Source: Dama dama (taxonomy: Eukaryota > Chordata > Mammalia > Artiodactyla > Cervidae). Taken from it: 64,000 nt of DNA. The stretch covers positions 5,208,001 through 5,272,000 of the forward strand of contig NC_083714.1 in assembly GCF_033118175.1 (NCBI RefSeq). Direction: 5' to 3'. Every line of letters starts with the position of its first letter. The first letter of the stretch is position 1. Under the pieces are notes generated by a model. The model searched no databases. It had not been told where the DNA came from and was given only the letters and a program-made list of their open reading frames with translations. Made by a program: the position numbers and the translations under genes. Below, piece by piece: positions 1 through 13,500 of this stretch.

Positions 1-3000
1 AGATCAACTCGAAATGGGGCCAGATTCCGCTATATTGGCTCCAGAGCCATCCGGCGTTCCCCATCAAACACGACAAGTGGCTTGACTTTCTTTGGGCAAC
101 TCCAGTGATTCCGAGAGAACAACATCCTAGGTATAGAGGAACACCACGTTCAGCACAGCAACTGGAAAACAGCTCCGTGAACTGCAAATCATCTCGAGAT
201 GAGAGCTGATTCCCTGGCTTTGACTCAAGAGAAATACCAGATGTAAACAACACCTAAAGGGGAAGGTTCTCTCAGATATAGGTACGTGAGAGAGACCCTG
301 AGTTTGCTGCCTCTAGTGGAATGGACACCGAGATGCCCTGACTCGAAATAAGGCCGGATTTCCCTGCAGTGACTTGAATGCAGACTCGTCTTTCATCTCA
401 CAAGACAAAGGGATGTCTGAATCCCCTGTAGAGACCCTAGAGAATACCCTAGTTCCCCGCCTCATCTCGACAGGAGGCGTCATATCCATTTGACAACACG
501 AGAGGCACGCGGAGTTCAATGCTTCAAAAGGAGACGAAGCCTGACTCCTCTTGAAAACTGACAGGAGTCACAGTATCGCTCTGGCAACTGCAAAGAGAAA
601 CTTGGTCTCCCGCCTCACCTCGAGAGGCGTCTCTGTTGTCCTGCCAAGCCTCGAGGAGAATCCCAAGGTGTCCCTCGCAACTAGGCAGGAGTCCTGACGT
701 CGCTGAACAAACACGAGTTTTGAAGGGCCATCCCCGCCGTAACTCGAGAACATAACCCAGGTTCCCGCCGCAACTACAGAAAAACAATGAGACATTCCCC
801 TCACTGGGAGATGAGGCCTGATTCCCCTGCAATGCATGCAGAGTAAGTCCGTGTTCCCCATCAAACACAAAGGAGCCTTGACTTCCTTGATGGAACTCCA
901 GAGAGACCCCAAGAACACTGTCACATGTCTAGAGGGACACTGAGGTCCCCGAAGCAACATGAAATGGCTGTGTGTCAACCAAATCAACTCAAGATGATGC
1001 CCGATTCCACTGCACTGCATGCAGAGCAAGTCCGTGTTCCCCTTCAAACACGAAAAGAGCCTCGCCTTCCTTGATGGAACTCCAGAGAGTCCCCAGGAAC
1101 ACTGTCACGAGGCTAGAGGAACCCTGAGGTCCCCGCAGCAACATGAAAGCACACTGTGTACTTGAAATCAACTCGAGATGAGGCCCGATTACCCTCCATT
1201 GTCTCAAGAGCCATCATGCGTTCCCCATCAAACACGACAAGTGGCTTGACCTCCTTTAGGCAACTCCAGAGATTACCCGAGAATACCGTCTCAAGTCTCG
1301 AGGAACACCAAATTCAGCACAGAACTCGAGAAAAGCTCCATGTACCCCAAATCATCTCGAGATGAGAGCTGATTCCATGGCTTCTACTCAAGAGGAATGC
1401 CAACTTTCCACAAGCCCCTGAAGAGGAGGCTTCTCTCAGCCATATGTATGTGAGGGGGACCCTGAGTTTGCTGCATCAAGTGGAATGGTCACCGAGATGT
1501 CGTGAGTCGAAATAAGGCCGGATTTCTCTGCAGTGACTTGAATGCAGGCTCGTCTTTCATCACACAAGAAGAAGGGATGTCTGAATCCCCTGTGGAGACC
1601 CTAGAGAAAGCCCTAGTTCCCCGCCTCATTTCGACAGGAGGCCTCACATCCCTTTGACAGCACGAGTGGAATGCGGAGTTCAATGCTTCAATAGTAGACG
1701 ATGACTGACTGCTCTTGAAAATTGACAGCAATCCCAGCATCCCTGGGCAACTTGAAAGGACCCTGGGTCTCCCGCCTCACCTTGAGAGGCATCCCTATTG
1801 CCTGCCAAGCCTCGAGGAGAATCCTGAGTTGTCCCTCGCAACTAGACAGGAGTCCTGACATCGCTGAACACTAGTTTTGAAAGTCCATCCCCACCGTAAC
1901 TCAAGAACATACCCCAGGTTCCCACCACAACTCGAGAAAACCATGAGAATTCCCTCTTGCAGCGAGATGAGGCCCGATTCCCCAGCATTGCATGCAGAGC
2001 AAATCGGTGTTCCCCATCAAACACAAATGGATCCTTGACTTCCTAGATGAAACTCCACGTAGTCCCCAAGAACTCTGTCACAAGTCTAGAGAGACCCTGA
2101 TGTCTACGCAGCAACATGAAAGAGCCCCGTGTACCGCTAATCAAATTGAGATGAGGCCTGATTCCCTGCATTGGCTCCAGAGCAATCTTGCATTCCTCAT
2201 CACAAAGGACAAGTGGCTTGACTTCTTTTAGGCAACCCCAGAGATTCGCTGAGAACACCGCCCGAAGTCTAGAGGAACACAAAGTTCAGCACAGCAACTC
2301 GAGAAAAGCTCCATGTACCCCAAATCATTTCGAGATGAGAGTTGATTCCCTAGCTTCGAATCAAGAGGAATGCCAACTTTCCACAAGCAGCACAAGCGGA
2401 GGCTTTTCTCAGCTCTAGGTATGTGAGAGGGACCCTGAGTTTTCTCCCTCAAGTAGAATGGACACCGAGATGCCCTGTCACGAAATAAGGCCGGAATTCC
2501 CTGCAGTGACTTGAATGCAGGCTCCTCTTTCATCACACAAGATGAAGGGATGTCTGAATCCCTTGTGGAGACCCTAGAGAAAGCCCTAGTTCCCCGGTTC
2601 ATCTCAACAAGTGGCCTCACATCCTTTTGAAATTTCGAGAGGCACGCGGAGTTAAATGCTTCAAAAGGAGAGGATGGCTGCCTCCTATTGAAAATTGATA
2701 GGAATCCCAAAATTCCTGTAGCAACTTGAAAGGACCCTGGGTCTCCCCCGTCACCTCGAGAGGCGTCCCTATTTTCCTGCCAAGCCTCGAGGAGAATCCC
2801 TTTGTGTCCTTCACAACAAGACAGGAGTGCTGACGTCGCTGAACCAACACGATTTTTGAAGGGCCATCCCCGCCATTGCTCGAGAACATATCCCAGGTTC
2901 CAGCCACAACTCGAGAAAATCTTGAGATTTCCCCCTCACTGCGAGATGAGGCCCGATTCCCCTGCATTGAGGTGCAGAGCAAGTCAGTGTTCCCCATCAA

Positions 3001-5260
3001 ACACGAAAGGAGCCTTGACTTGCTATATGAATTTCCACATAGTCATCAAGAACTCTGTCACAAGTCTAGAGGGACCTTGAGGTCAATGCAGCAACAAAAA
3101 AGAGCCCCTCGTACCGCAAATCAAATCAAGATGCCGCCCTATTCCCCTGCATTGGCTACAGAGCAATCCTGCATTCCTCATCAAACAGGACAAGTGGCTT
3201 GAATTCTTTTAGGCAACTCCAGAGATTCCCCGAGAACACCGTCCCAAGTCTAGAGGAACACAAATTTCAGCAAAGCAACGCGAGAAAAGCTCCATGTACC
3301 CCAAATCATTTCGAGATGAGAGCTGATTCCCTGGCATTGAATGAAGAGGAATGCCAACTTTCCACAAGCAGCTCAAGCGGATACTTTTCTCAGCTCTAGG
3401 TATTTGAGAGGGACCCTGAGTTTTCTGCCTCAAGTGGAATGGACACCGAGATGCCCTGACTCGAAATAAGGCCGGAGTTCCCTGCAATGACTTGAATGCT
3501 GGCTCGTCTCTCATCTCACAAGATGAACGGATGTCTGAATCCCCTGTGAAAACCCGAGAGAAAGACCTGGTTCCCGCCTCATCTGGACAGGACGCCTCAC
3601 TTCCCTTTGACAATATGAGTGGATCGCGGAGTTCAATGCTTCAAAAGTAGACGACGACTGACTCCTCTTGAAAATTGACAGGAATCCCAGTATCCCTGTG
3701 GCAACTTGAAAGGACACTGGGTCTCCTGCCTCACTTCCAGAGGCATCCCTATTGCCCTGCCAAGCCTGGAAGATAATCCCGAGTTGTCCCTCACAATTAG
3801 ACAGGAGTACTGACGTCGCTGAACAAACACGAGTTTGGAGGGGCCGTCCCCATCGTCACTCGACAATATAACCCTGGTTCCCTCCGCAACTCGAGAAAAA
3901 CCATGAGACTTCCCGTTCGAGGAGAGATGAGATCAGACTCCCCTGCATTGCGTGCAGAGCAATTCCGTTCTCTCCATCAAACATGAAAGGAGCCTTGACT
4001 TCCTTGATGGAACTCCAGAGAGTCCCCAAGAACACTGATACAAGTCTAGAGGAAACCTGAAGTCCTCGCAGCAACACGAAAGAGCTCGGTGTACCCCAAA
4101 TCAACTCGAAATGAGGCCATTTTCCCCTTCATTGGCTCCAGAGCCCTCCGGCGTTCCCCATCAAACACAACGAGTGGCTTGACATACTTTAGGCAACTCC
4201 AGAGATTCTCGGAGAACACTGTCCTAAGTATAGAGGAACACCACGTTCAGCACAGCAACTAGAAAACAGCTCCGTGTACCTCAAATCATCTTGAGATGAG
4301 AGCTGATTCCCTGGCTTTGACTCAAGAGGAATACCAGATGTAAACAACACCTAAAGACGAGGCTTCTCTCAGCTATAGGTACGTGAGAGGAACCCTGAGT
4401 TTGCTGCCTCTATTTGAATGGACACCGAGATGCCCTGACTCGAAATAAGGCCAGATTTCCCTGCAGTGACTTGAATTCAGGCTCGTCTTTCATCTCACAA
4501 GACAAAAGAATGTCTGAATCCCCTGTGGAGACTCTAGAGTATACCCTAGTTCCCCGCCTCATCTTGAAAGGAGGCCTCACATCCCTTTGACAACACGAGA
4601 GGCACGCAGAGTTCACTGCTTCAAAAGGAGACAAAGCCTGACTCCTCTTGAAAACTGACAGGAGTCACAGTGTGCTCTGGCAACTGCAAATGGATACTGA
4701 GTCTCCTGCCTCACCTCGAGAGGGGTCTCTGTTGTCCTGCCAAGCCTCGAGGAGAATCCCAAGGTGTCCCTCACAACTAGACAGGAGTCCTGACTTCGCT
4801 GAACAAACACGAGTTTTGAAGGGCTATCCCCGCCGTAACTCGAGAACATAACCCAGGTTCCCACCGCAACTCCAGAGAAACAATGAGTCTTTCCACTCTC
4901 CACGAGATGAGGCCCGATTCCCCTGCAATGCATTCTGAGTAAGTCCGTGTTCCCCATCGAACATGAAAGGTGCTTTGACTTCCTTAATGGAACTCCAGAG
5001 AGACCCCAAGAACACTGTCACATGCCTAGAGGGACCCTGAGGTCCGCGCAGCAACATGAAATGGTTCTGTGTACAGTAAATCAACTCGAGATGATGCCCG
5101 ATTCCCCTGCATTGCATGCAGAGCCATTCTGTGTTCTCCATCAAATATGAAGGAGCCTTGACTTCCTTGATGGAACTCCAGAGATTCCCCAAGGACACTG
5201 ATACAAGTCTAGAGGGACCCTGAGGTCCCCGCAGCAACAAGAAAGTGCTCGGTGTACCCC
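1..5260. repeat. HOR copy 1 (five satellite monomers)
   Basis: First complete 5,260-bp unit as windowed; the window cuts the array, so the true phase is arbitrary. The two long monomers (324-1487 and 4421-5583) carry three copies of a ~184-bp block, seen as repeats of a phrase like TTGATGGAACTCCAGAGAG (near 870, 1058 and, diverged, 1243). The three ~980-bp monomers carry two. Copy-specific bases include A at 1340 and T in the CCGTTCTC context near 3969. Confidence 0.9.
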
Positions 5261-8200
5261 AGATCAACTCGAAATGGGGCCAGATTCCGCTATATTGGCT
5301 CCAGAGCCATCCGGCGTTCCCCATCAAACACGACAAGTGGCTTGACTTTCTTTGGGCAACTCCAGTGATTCCGAGAGAACAACATCCTAGGTATAGAGGA
5401 ACACCACGTTCAGCACAGCAACTGGAAAACAGCTCCGTGAACTGCAAATCATCTCGAGATGAGAGCTGATTCCCTGGCTTTGACTCAAGAGAAATACCAG
5501 ATGTAAACAACACCTAAAGGGGAAGGTTCTCTCAGATATAGGTACGTGAGAGAGACCCTGAGTTTGCTGCCTCTAGTGGAATGGACACCGAGATGCCCTG
5601 ACTCGAAATAAGGCCGGATTTCCCTGCAGTGACTTGAATGCAGACTCGTCTTTCATCTCACAAGACAAAGGGATGTCTGAATCCCCTGTAGAGACCCTAG
5701 AGAATACCCTAGTTCCCCGCCTCATCTCGACAGGAGGCGTCATATCCATTTGACAACACGAGAGGCACGCGGAGTTCAATGCTTCAAAAGGAGACGAAGC
5801 CTGACTCCTCTTGAAAACTGACAGGAGTCACAGTATCGCTCTGGCAACTGCAAAGAGAAACTTGGTCTCCCGCCTCACCTCGAGAGGCGTCTCTGTTGTC
5901 CTGCCAAGCCTCGAGGAGAATCCCAAGGTGTCCCTCGCAACTAGGCAGGAGTCCTGACGTCGCTGAACAAACACGAGTTTTGAAGGGCCATCCCCGCCGT
6001 AACTCGAGAACATAACCCAGGTTCCCGCCGCAACTACAGAAAAACAATGAGACATTCCCCTCACTGGGAGATGAGGCCTGATTCCCCTGCAATGCATGCA
6101 GAGTAAGTCCGTGTTCCCCATCAAACACAAAGGAGCCTTGACTTCCTTGATGGAACTCCAGAGAGACCCCAAGAACACTGTCACATGTCTAGAGGGACAC
6201 TGAGGTCCCCGAAGCAACATGAAATGGCTGTGTGTCAACCAAATCAACTCAAGATGATGCCCGATTCCACTGCACTGCATGCAGAGCAAGTCCGTGTTCC
6301 CCTTCAAACACGAAAAGAGCCTCGCCTTCCTTGATGGAACTCCAGAGAGTCCCCAGGAACACTGTCACGAGGCTAGAGGAACCCTGAGGTCCCCGCAGCA
6401 ACATGAAAGCACACTGTGTACTTGAAATCAACTCGAGATGAGGCCCGATTACCCTCCATTGTCTCAAGAGCCATCATGCGTTCCCCATCAAACACGACAA
6501 GTGGCTTGACCTCCTTTAGGCAACTCCAGAGATTACCCGAGAATACCGTCTCAAGTCTCGAGGAACACCAAATTCAGCACAGAACTCGAGAAAAGCTCCG
6601 TGTACCCCAAATCATCTCGAGATGAGAGCTGATTCCATGGCTTCTACTCAAGAGGAATGCCAACTTTCCACAAGCCCCTGAAGAGGAGGCTTCTCTCAGC
6701 CATATGTATGTGAGGGGGACCCTGAGTTTGCTGCATCAAGTGGAATGGTCACCGAGATGTCGTGAGTCGAAATAAGGCCGGATTTCTCTGCAGTGACTTG
6801 AATGCAGGCTCGTCTTTCATCACACAAGAAGAAGGGATGTCTGAATCCCCTGTGGAGACCCTAGAGAAAGCCCTAGTTCCCCGCCTCATTTCGACAGGAG
6901 GCCTCACATCCCTTTGACAGCACGAGTGGAATGCGGAGTTCAATGCTTCAATAGTAGACGATGACTGACTGCTCTTGAAAATTGACAGCAATCCCAGCAT
7001 CCCTGGGCAACTTGAAAGGACCCTGGGTCTCCCGCCTCACCTTGAGAGGCATCCCTATTGCCTGCCAAGCCTCGAGGAGAATCCTGAGTTGTCCCTCGCA
7101 ACTAGACAGGAGTCCTGACATCGCTGAACACTAGTTTTGAAAGTCCATCCCCACCGTAACTCAAGAACATACCCCAGGTTCCCACCACAACTCGAGAAAA
7201 CCATGAGAATTCCCTCTTGCAGCGAGATGAGGCCCGATTCCCCAGCATTGCATGCAGAGCAAATCGGTGTTCCCCATCAAACACAAATGGATCCTTGACT
7301 TCCTAGATGAAACTCCACGTAGTCCCCAAGAACTCTGTCACAAGTCTAGAGAGACCCTGATGTCTACGCAGCAACATGAAAGAGCCCCGTGTACCGCTAA
7401 TCAAATTGAGATGAGGCCTGATTCCCTGCATTGGCTCCAGAGCAATCTTGCATTCCTCATCACAAAGGACAAGTGGCTTGACTTCTTTTAGGCAACCCCA
7501 GAGATTCGCTGAGAACACCGCCCGAAGTCTAGAGGAACACAAAGTTCAGCACAGCAACTCGAGAAAAGCTCCATGTACCCCAAATCATTTCGAGATGAGA
7601 GTTGATTCCCTAGCTTCGAATCAAGAGGAATGCCAACTTTCCACAAGCAGCACAAGCGGAGGCTTTTCTCAGCTCTAGGTATGTGAGAGGGACCCTGAGT
7701 TTTCTCCCTCAAGTAGAATGGACACCGAGATGCCCTGTCACGAAATAAGGCCGGAATTCCCTGCAGTGACTTGAATGCAGGCTCCTCTTTCATCACACAA
7801 GATGAAGGGATGTCTGAATCCCTTGTGGAGATCCTAGAGAAAGCCCTAGTTCCCCGGTTCATCTCAACAAGTGGCCTCACATCCTTTTGAAATTTTGAGA
7901 GGCACGCGGAGTTAAATGCTTCAAAAGGAGAGGATGGCTGCCTCCTATTGAAAATTGATAGGAATCCCAAAATTCCTGTAGCAACTTGAAAGGACCCTGG
8001 GTCTCCCCCGTCACCTCGAGAGGCGTCCCTATTTTCCTGCCAAGCCTCGAGGAGAATCCCTTTGTGTCCTTCACAACAAGACAGGAGTGCTGACGTCGCT
8101 GAACCAACACGATTTTTGAAGGGCCATCCCCGCCATTGCTCGAGAACATATCCCAGGTTCCAGCCACAACTCGAGAAAATCTTGAGATTTCCCCCTCACT

Positions 8201-10520
8201 GCGAGATGAGGCCCGATTCCCCTGCATTGAGGTGCAGAGCAAGTCAGTGTTCCCCATCAAACACGAAAGGAGCCTTGACTTGCTATATGAATTTCCACAT
8301 AGTCATCAAGAACTCTGTCACAAGTCTAGAGGGACCTTGAGGTCAATGCAGCAACAAAAAAGAGCCCCTCGTACCGCAAATCAAATCAAGATGCCGCCCT
8401 ATTCCCCTGCATTGGCTACAGAGCAATCCTGCATTCCTCATCAAACAGGACAAGTGGCTTGAATTCTTTTAGGCAACTCCAGAGATTCCCCGAGAACACC
8501 GTCCCAAGTCTAGAGGAACACAAATTTCAGCAAAGCAACGCGAGAAAAGCTCCATGTACCCCAAATCATTTCGAGATGAGAGCTGATTCCCTGGCATTGA
8601 ATGAAGAGGAATGCCAACTTTCCACAAGCAGCTCAAGCGGATACTTTTCTCAGCTCTAGGTATTTGAGAGGGACCCTGAGTTTTCTGCCTCAAGTGGAAT
8701 GGACACCGAGATGCCCTGACTCGAAATAAGGCCGGAGTTCCCTGCAATGACTTGAATGCTGGCTCGTCTCTCATCTCACAAGATGAACGGATGTCTGAAT
8801 CCCCTGTGAAAACCCGAGAGAAAGACCTGGTTCCCGCCTCATCTGGACAGGACGCCTCACTTCCCTTTGACAATATGAGTGGATCGCGGAGTTCAATGCT
8901 TCAAAAGTAGACGACGACTGACTCCTCTTGAAAATTGACAGGAATCCCAGTATCCCTGTGGCAACTTGAAAGGACACTGGGTCTCCTGCCTCACTTCCAG
9001 AGGCATCCCTATTGCCCTGCCAAGCCTGGAAGATAATCCCGAGTTGTCCCTCACAATTAGACAGGAGTACTGACGTCGCTGAACAAACACGAGTTTGGAG
9101 GGGCCGTCCCCATCGTCACTCGACAATATAACCCTGGTTCCCTCCGCAACTCGAGAAAAACCATGAGACTTCCCGTTCGAGGAGAGATGAGATCAGACTC
9201 CCCTGCATTGCGTGCAGAGCAATTCCGTGCTCTCCATCAAACATGAAAGGAGCCTTGACTTCCTTGATGGAACTCCAGAGAGTCCCCAAGAACACTGATA
9301 CAAGTCTAGAGGAAACCTGAAGTCCTTGCAGCAACACGAAAGAGCTCGGTGTACCCCAAATCAACTCGAAATGAGGCCATTTTCCCCTTCATTGGCTCCA
9401 GAGCCCTCCGGCATTCCCCATCAAACACAACGAGTGGCTTGACATACTTTAGGCAACTCCAGAGATTCTCGGAGAACACTGTCCTAAGTATAGAGGAACA
9501 CCACGTTCAGCACAGCAACTAGAAAACAGCTCCGTGTACCTCAAATCATCTTGAGATGAGAGCTGATTCCCTGGCTTTGACTCAAGAGGAATACCAGATG
9601 TAAACAACACCTAAAGACGAGGCTTCTCTCAGCTATAGGTACGTGAGAGGAACCCTGAGTTTGCTGCCTCTATTTGAATGGACACCGAGATGCCCTGACT
9701 CGAAATAAGGCCGGATTTCCCTGCAGTGACTTGAATGCAGGCTCGTCTTTCATCTCACAAGACAAAAGAATGTCTGAATCCCCTGTGGAGACTCTAGAGT
9801 ATACCCTAGTTCCCCGCCTCATCTTGAAAGGAGGCCTCACATCCCTTTGACAACACGAGAGGCACGCAGAGTTCACTGCTTCAAAAGGAGACAAAGCCTG
9901 ACTCCTCTTGAAAACTGACAGGAGTCACAGTGTGCTCTGGCAACTGCAAAGGGATACTGAGTCTCCTGCCTCACCTCGAGAGGGGTCTCTGTTGTCCTGC
10001 CAAGCCTCGAGGAGAATCCCAAGGTGTCCCTCACAACTAGACAGGAGTCCTGACTTCGCTGAACAAACACGAGTTTTGAAGGGCTATCCCCGCCGTAACT
10101 CGAGAACATAACCCAGGTTCCCACCGCAACTCCAGAGAAACAATGAGTCTTTCCACTCTCCACGAGATGAGGCCCGATTCCCCTGCAATGCATTCTGAGT
10201 AAGTCCGTGTTCCCCATCGAACATGAAAGGTGCTTTGACTTCCTTAATGGAACTCCAGAGAGACCCCAAGAACACTGTCACATGCCTAGAGGGACCCTGA
10301 GGTCCGCGCAGCAACATGAAATGGTTCTGTGTACAGTAAATCAACTCGAGATGATGCCCGATTCCTCTGCATTGCATGCAGAGCCATTCTGTGTTCTCCA
10401 TCAAATATGAAGGAGCCTTGACTTCCTTGATGGAACTCCAGAGATTCCCCAAGGACACTGATACAAGTCTAGAGGGACCCTGAGGTCCCCGCAGCAACAA
10501 GAAAGTGCTCGGTGTACCCC
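5261..10520. repeat. HOR copy 2 (five satellite monomers)
   Basis: Near-identical to copy 1 with the same five-monomer order. It shares diagnostic bases with copy 3 and not with copies 1 or 4: T at 7832, T in the AATTTTGAGA context near 7895, and T at 10366. Confidence 0.9.
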
Positions 10521-13500
10521 AGATCAACTCGAAATGGGGCCAGATTCCGCTATATTGGCTCCAGAGCCATCCGGCGTTCCCCATCAAACACGACAAGTGG
10601 CTTGACTTTCTTTGGGCAACTCCAGTGATTCCGAGAGAACAACATCCTAGGTATAGAGGAACACCACGTTCAGCACAGCAACTGGAAAACAGCTCCGTGA
10701 ACTGCAAATCATCTCGAGATGAGAGCTGATTCCCTGGCTTTGACTCAAGAGAAATACCAGATGTAAACAACACCTAAAGGGGAAGGTTCTCTCAGATATA
10801 GGTACGTGAGAGAGACCCTGAGTTTGCTGCCTCTAGTGGAATGGACACCGAGATGCCCTGACTCGAAATAAGGCCGGATTTCCCTGCAGTGACTTGAATG
10901 CAGACTCGTCTTTCATCTCACAAGACAAAGGGATGTCTGAATCCCCTGTAGAGACCCTAGAGAATACCCTAGTTCCCCGCCTCATCTCGACAGGAGGCGT
11001 CATATCCATTTGACAACACGAGAGGCACGCGGAGTTCAATGCTTCAAAAGGAGACGAAGCCTGACTCCTCTTGAAAACTGACAGGAGTCACAGTATCGCT
11101 CTGGCAACTGCAAAGAGAAACTTGGTCTCCCGCCTCACCTCGAGAGGCGTCTCTGTTGTCCTGCCAAGCCTCGAGGAGAATCCCAAGGTGTCCCTCGCAA
11201 CTAGGCAGGAGTCCTGACGTCGCTGAACAAACACGAGTTTTGAAGGGCCATCCCCGCCGTAACTCGAGAACATAACCCAGGTTCCCGCCGCAACTACAGA
11301 AAAACAATGAGACATTCCCCTCACTGGGAGATGAGGCCTGATTCCCCTGCAATGCATGCAGAGTAAGTCCGTGTTCCCCATCAAACACAAAGGAGCCTTG
11401 ACTTCCTTGATGGAACTCCAGAGAGACCCCAAGAACACTGTCACATGTCTAGAGGGACACTGAGGTCCCCGAAGCAACATGAAATGGCTGTGTGTCAACC
11501 AAATCAACTCAAGATGATGCCCGATTCCACTGCACTGCATGCAGAGCAAGTCCGTGTTCCCCTTCAAACACGAAAAGAGCCTCGCCTTCCTTGATGGAAC
11601 TCCAGAGAGTCCCCAGGAACACTGTCACGAGGCTAGAGGAACCCTGAGGTCCCCGCAGCAACATGAAAGCACACTGTGTACTTGAAATCAACTCGAGATG
11701 AGGCCCGATTACCCTCCATTGTCTCAAGAGCCATCATGCGTTCCCCATCAAACACGACAAGTGGCTTGACCTCCTTTAGGCAACTCCAGAGATTACCCGA
11801 GAATACCGTCTCAAGTCTCGAGGAACACCAAATTCAGCACAGAACTCGAGAAAAGCTCCGTGTACCCCAAATCATCTCGAGATGAGAGCTGATTCCATGG
11901 CTTCTACTCAAGAGGAATGCCAACTTTCCACAAGCCCCTGAAGAGGAGGCTTCTCTCAGCCATATGTATGTGAGGGGGACCCTGAGTTTGCTGCATCAAG
12001 TGGAATGGTCACCGAGATGTCGTGAGTCGAAATAAGGCCGGATTTCTCTGCAGTGACTTGAATGCAGGCTCGTCTTTCATCACACAAGAAGAAGGGATGT
12101 CTGAATCCCCTGTGGAGACCCTAGAGAAAGCCCTAGTTCCCCGCCTCATTTCGACAGGAGGCCTCACATCCCTTTGACAGCACGAGTGGAATGCGGAGTT
12201 CAATGCTTCAATAGTAGACGATGACTGACTGCTCTTGAAAATTGACAGCAATCCCAGCATCCCTGGGCAACTTGAAAGGACCCTGGGTCTCCCGCCTCAC
12301 CTTGAGAGGCATCCCTATTGCCTGCCAAGCCTCGAGGAGAATCCTGAGTTGTCCCTCGCAACTAGACAGGAGTCCTGACATCGCTGAACACTAGTTTTGA
12401 AAGTCCATCCCCACCGTAACTCAAGAACATACCCCAGGTTCCCACCACAACTCGAGAAAACCATGAGAATTCCCTCTTGCAGCGAGATGAGGCCCGATTC
12501 CCCAGCATTGCATGCAGAGCAAATCGGTGTTCCCCATCAAACACAAATGGATCCTTGACTTCCTAGATGAAACTCCACGTAGTCCCCAAGAACTCTGTCA
12601 CAAGTCTAGAGAGACCCTGATGTCTACGCAGCAACATGAAAGAGCCCCGTGTACCGCTAATCAAATTGAGATGAGGCCTGATTCCCTGCATTGGCTCCAG
12701 AGCAATCTTGCATTCCTCATCACAAAGGACAAGTGGCTTGACTTCTTTTAGGCAACCCCAGAGATTCGCTGAGAACACCGCCCAAAGTCTAGAGGAACAC
12801 AAAGTTCAGCACAGCAACTCGAGAAAAGCTCCATGTACCCCAAATCATTTCGAGATGAGAGTTGATTCCCTAGCTTCGAATCAAGAGGAATGCCAACTTT
12901 CCACAAGCAGCACAAGCGGAGGCTTTTCTCAGCTCTAGGTATGTGAGAGGGACCCTGAGTTTTCTCCCTCAAGTAGAATGGACACCGAGATGCCCTGTCA
13001 CGAAATAAGGCCGGAATTCCCTGCAGTGACTTGAATGCAGGCTCCTCTTTCATCACACAAGATGAAGGGATGTCTGAATCCCTTGTGGAGATCCTAGAGA
13101 AAGCCCTAGTTCCCCGGTTCATCTCAACAAGTGGCCTCACATCCTTTTGAAATTTTGAGAGGCACACGGAGTTAAATGCTTCAAAAGGAGAGGATGGCTG
13201 CCTCCTATTGAAAATTGATAGGAATCCCAAAATTCCTGTAGCAACTTGAAAGGACCCTGGGTCTCCCCCGTCACCTCGAGAGGCGTCCCTATTTTCCTGC
13301 CAAGCCTCGAGGAGAATCCCTTTGTGTCCTTCACAACAAGACAGGAGTGCTGACGTCGCTGAACCAACACGATTTTTGAAGGGCCATCCCCGCCATTGCT
13401 CGAGAACATATCCCAGGTTCCAGCCACAACTCGAGAAAATCTTGAGATTTCCCCCTCACTGCGAGATGAGGCCCGATTCCCCTGCATTGAGGTGCAGAGC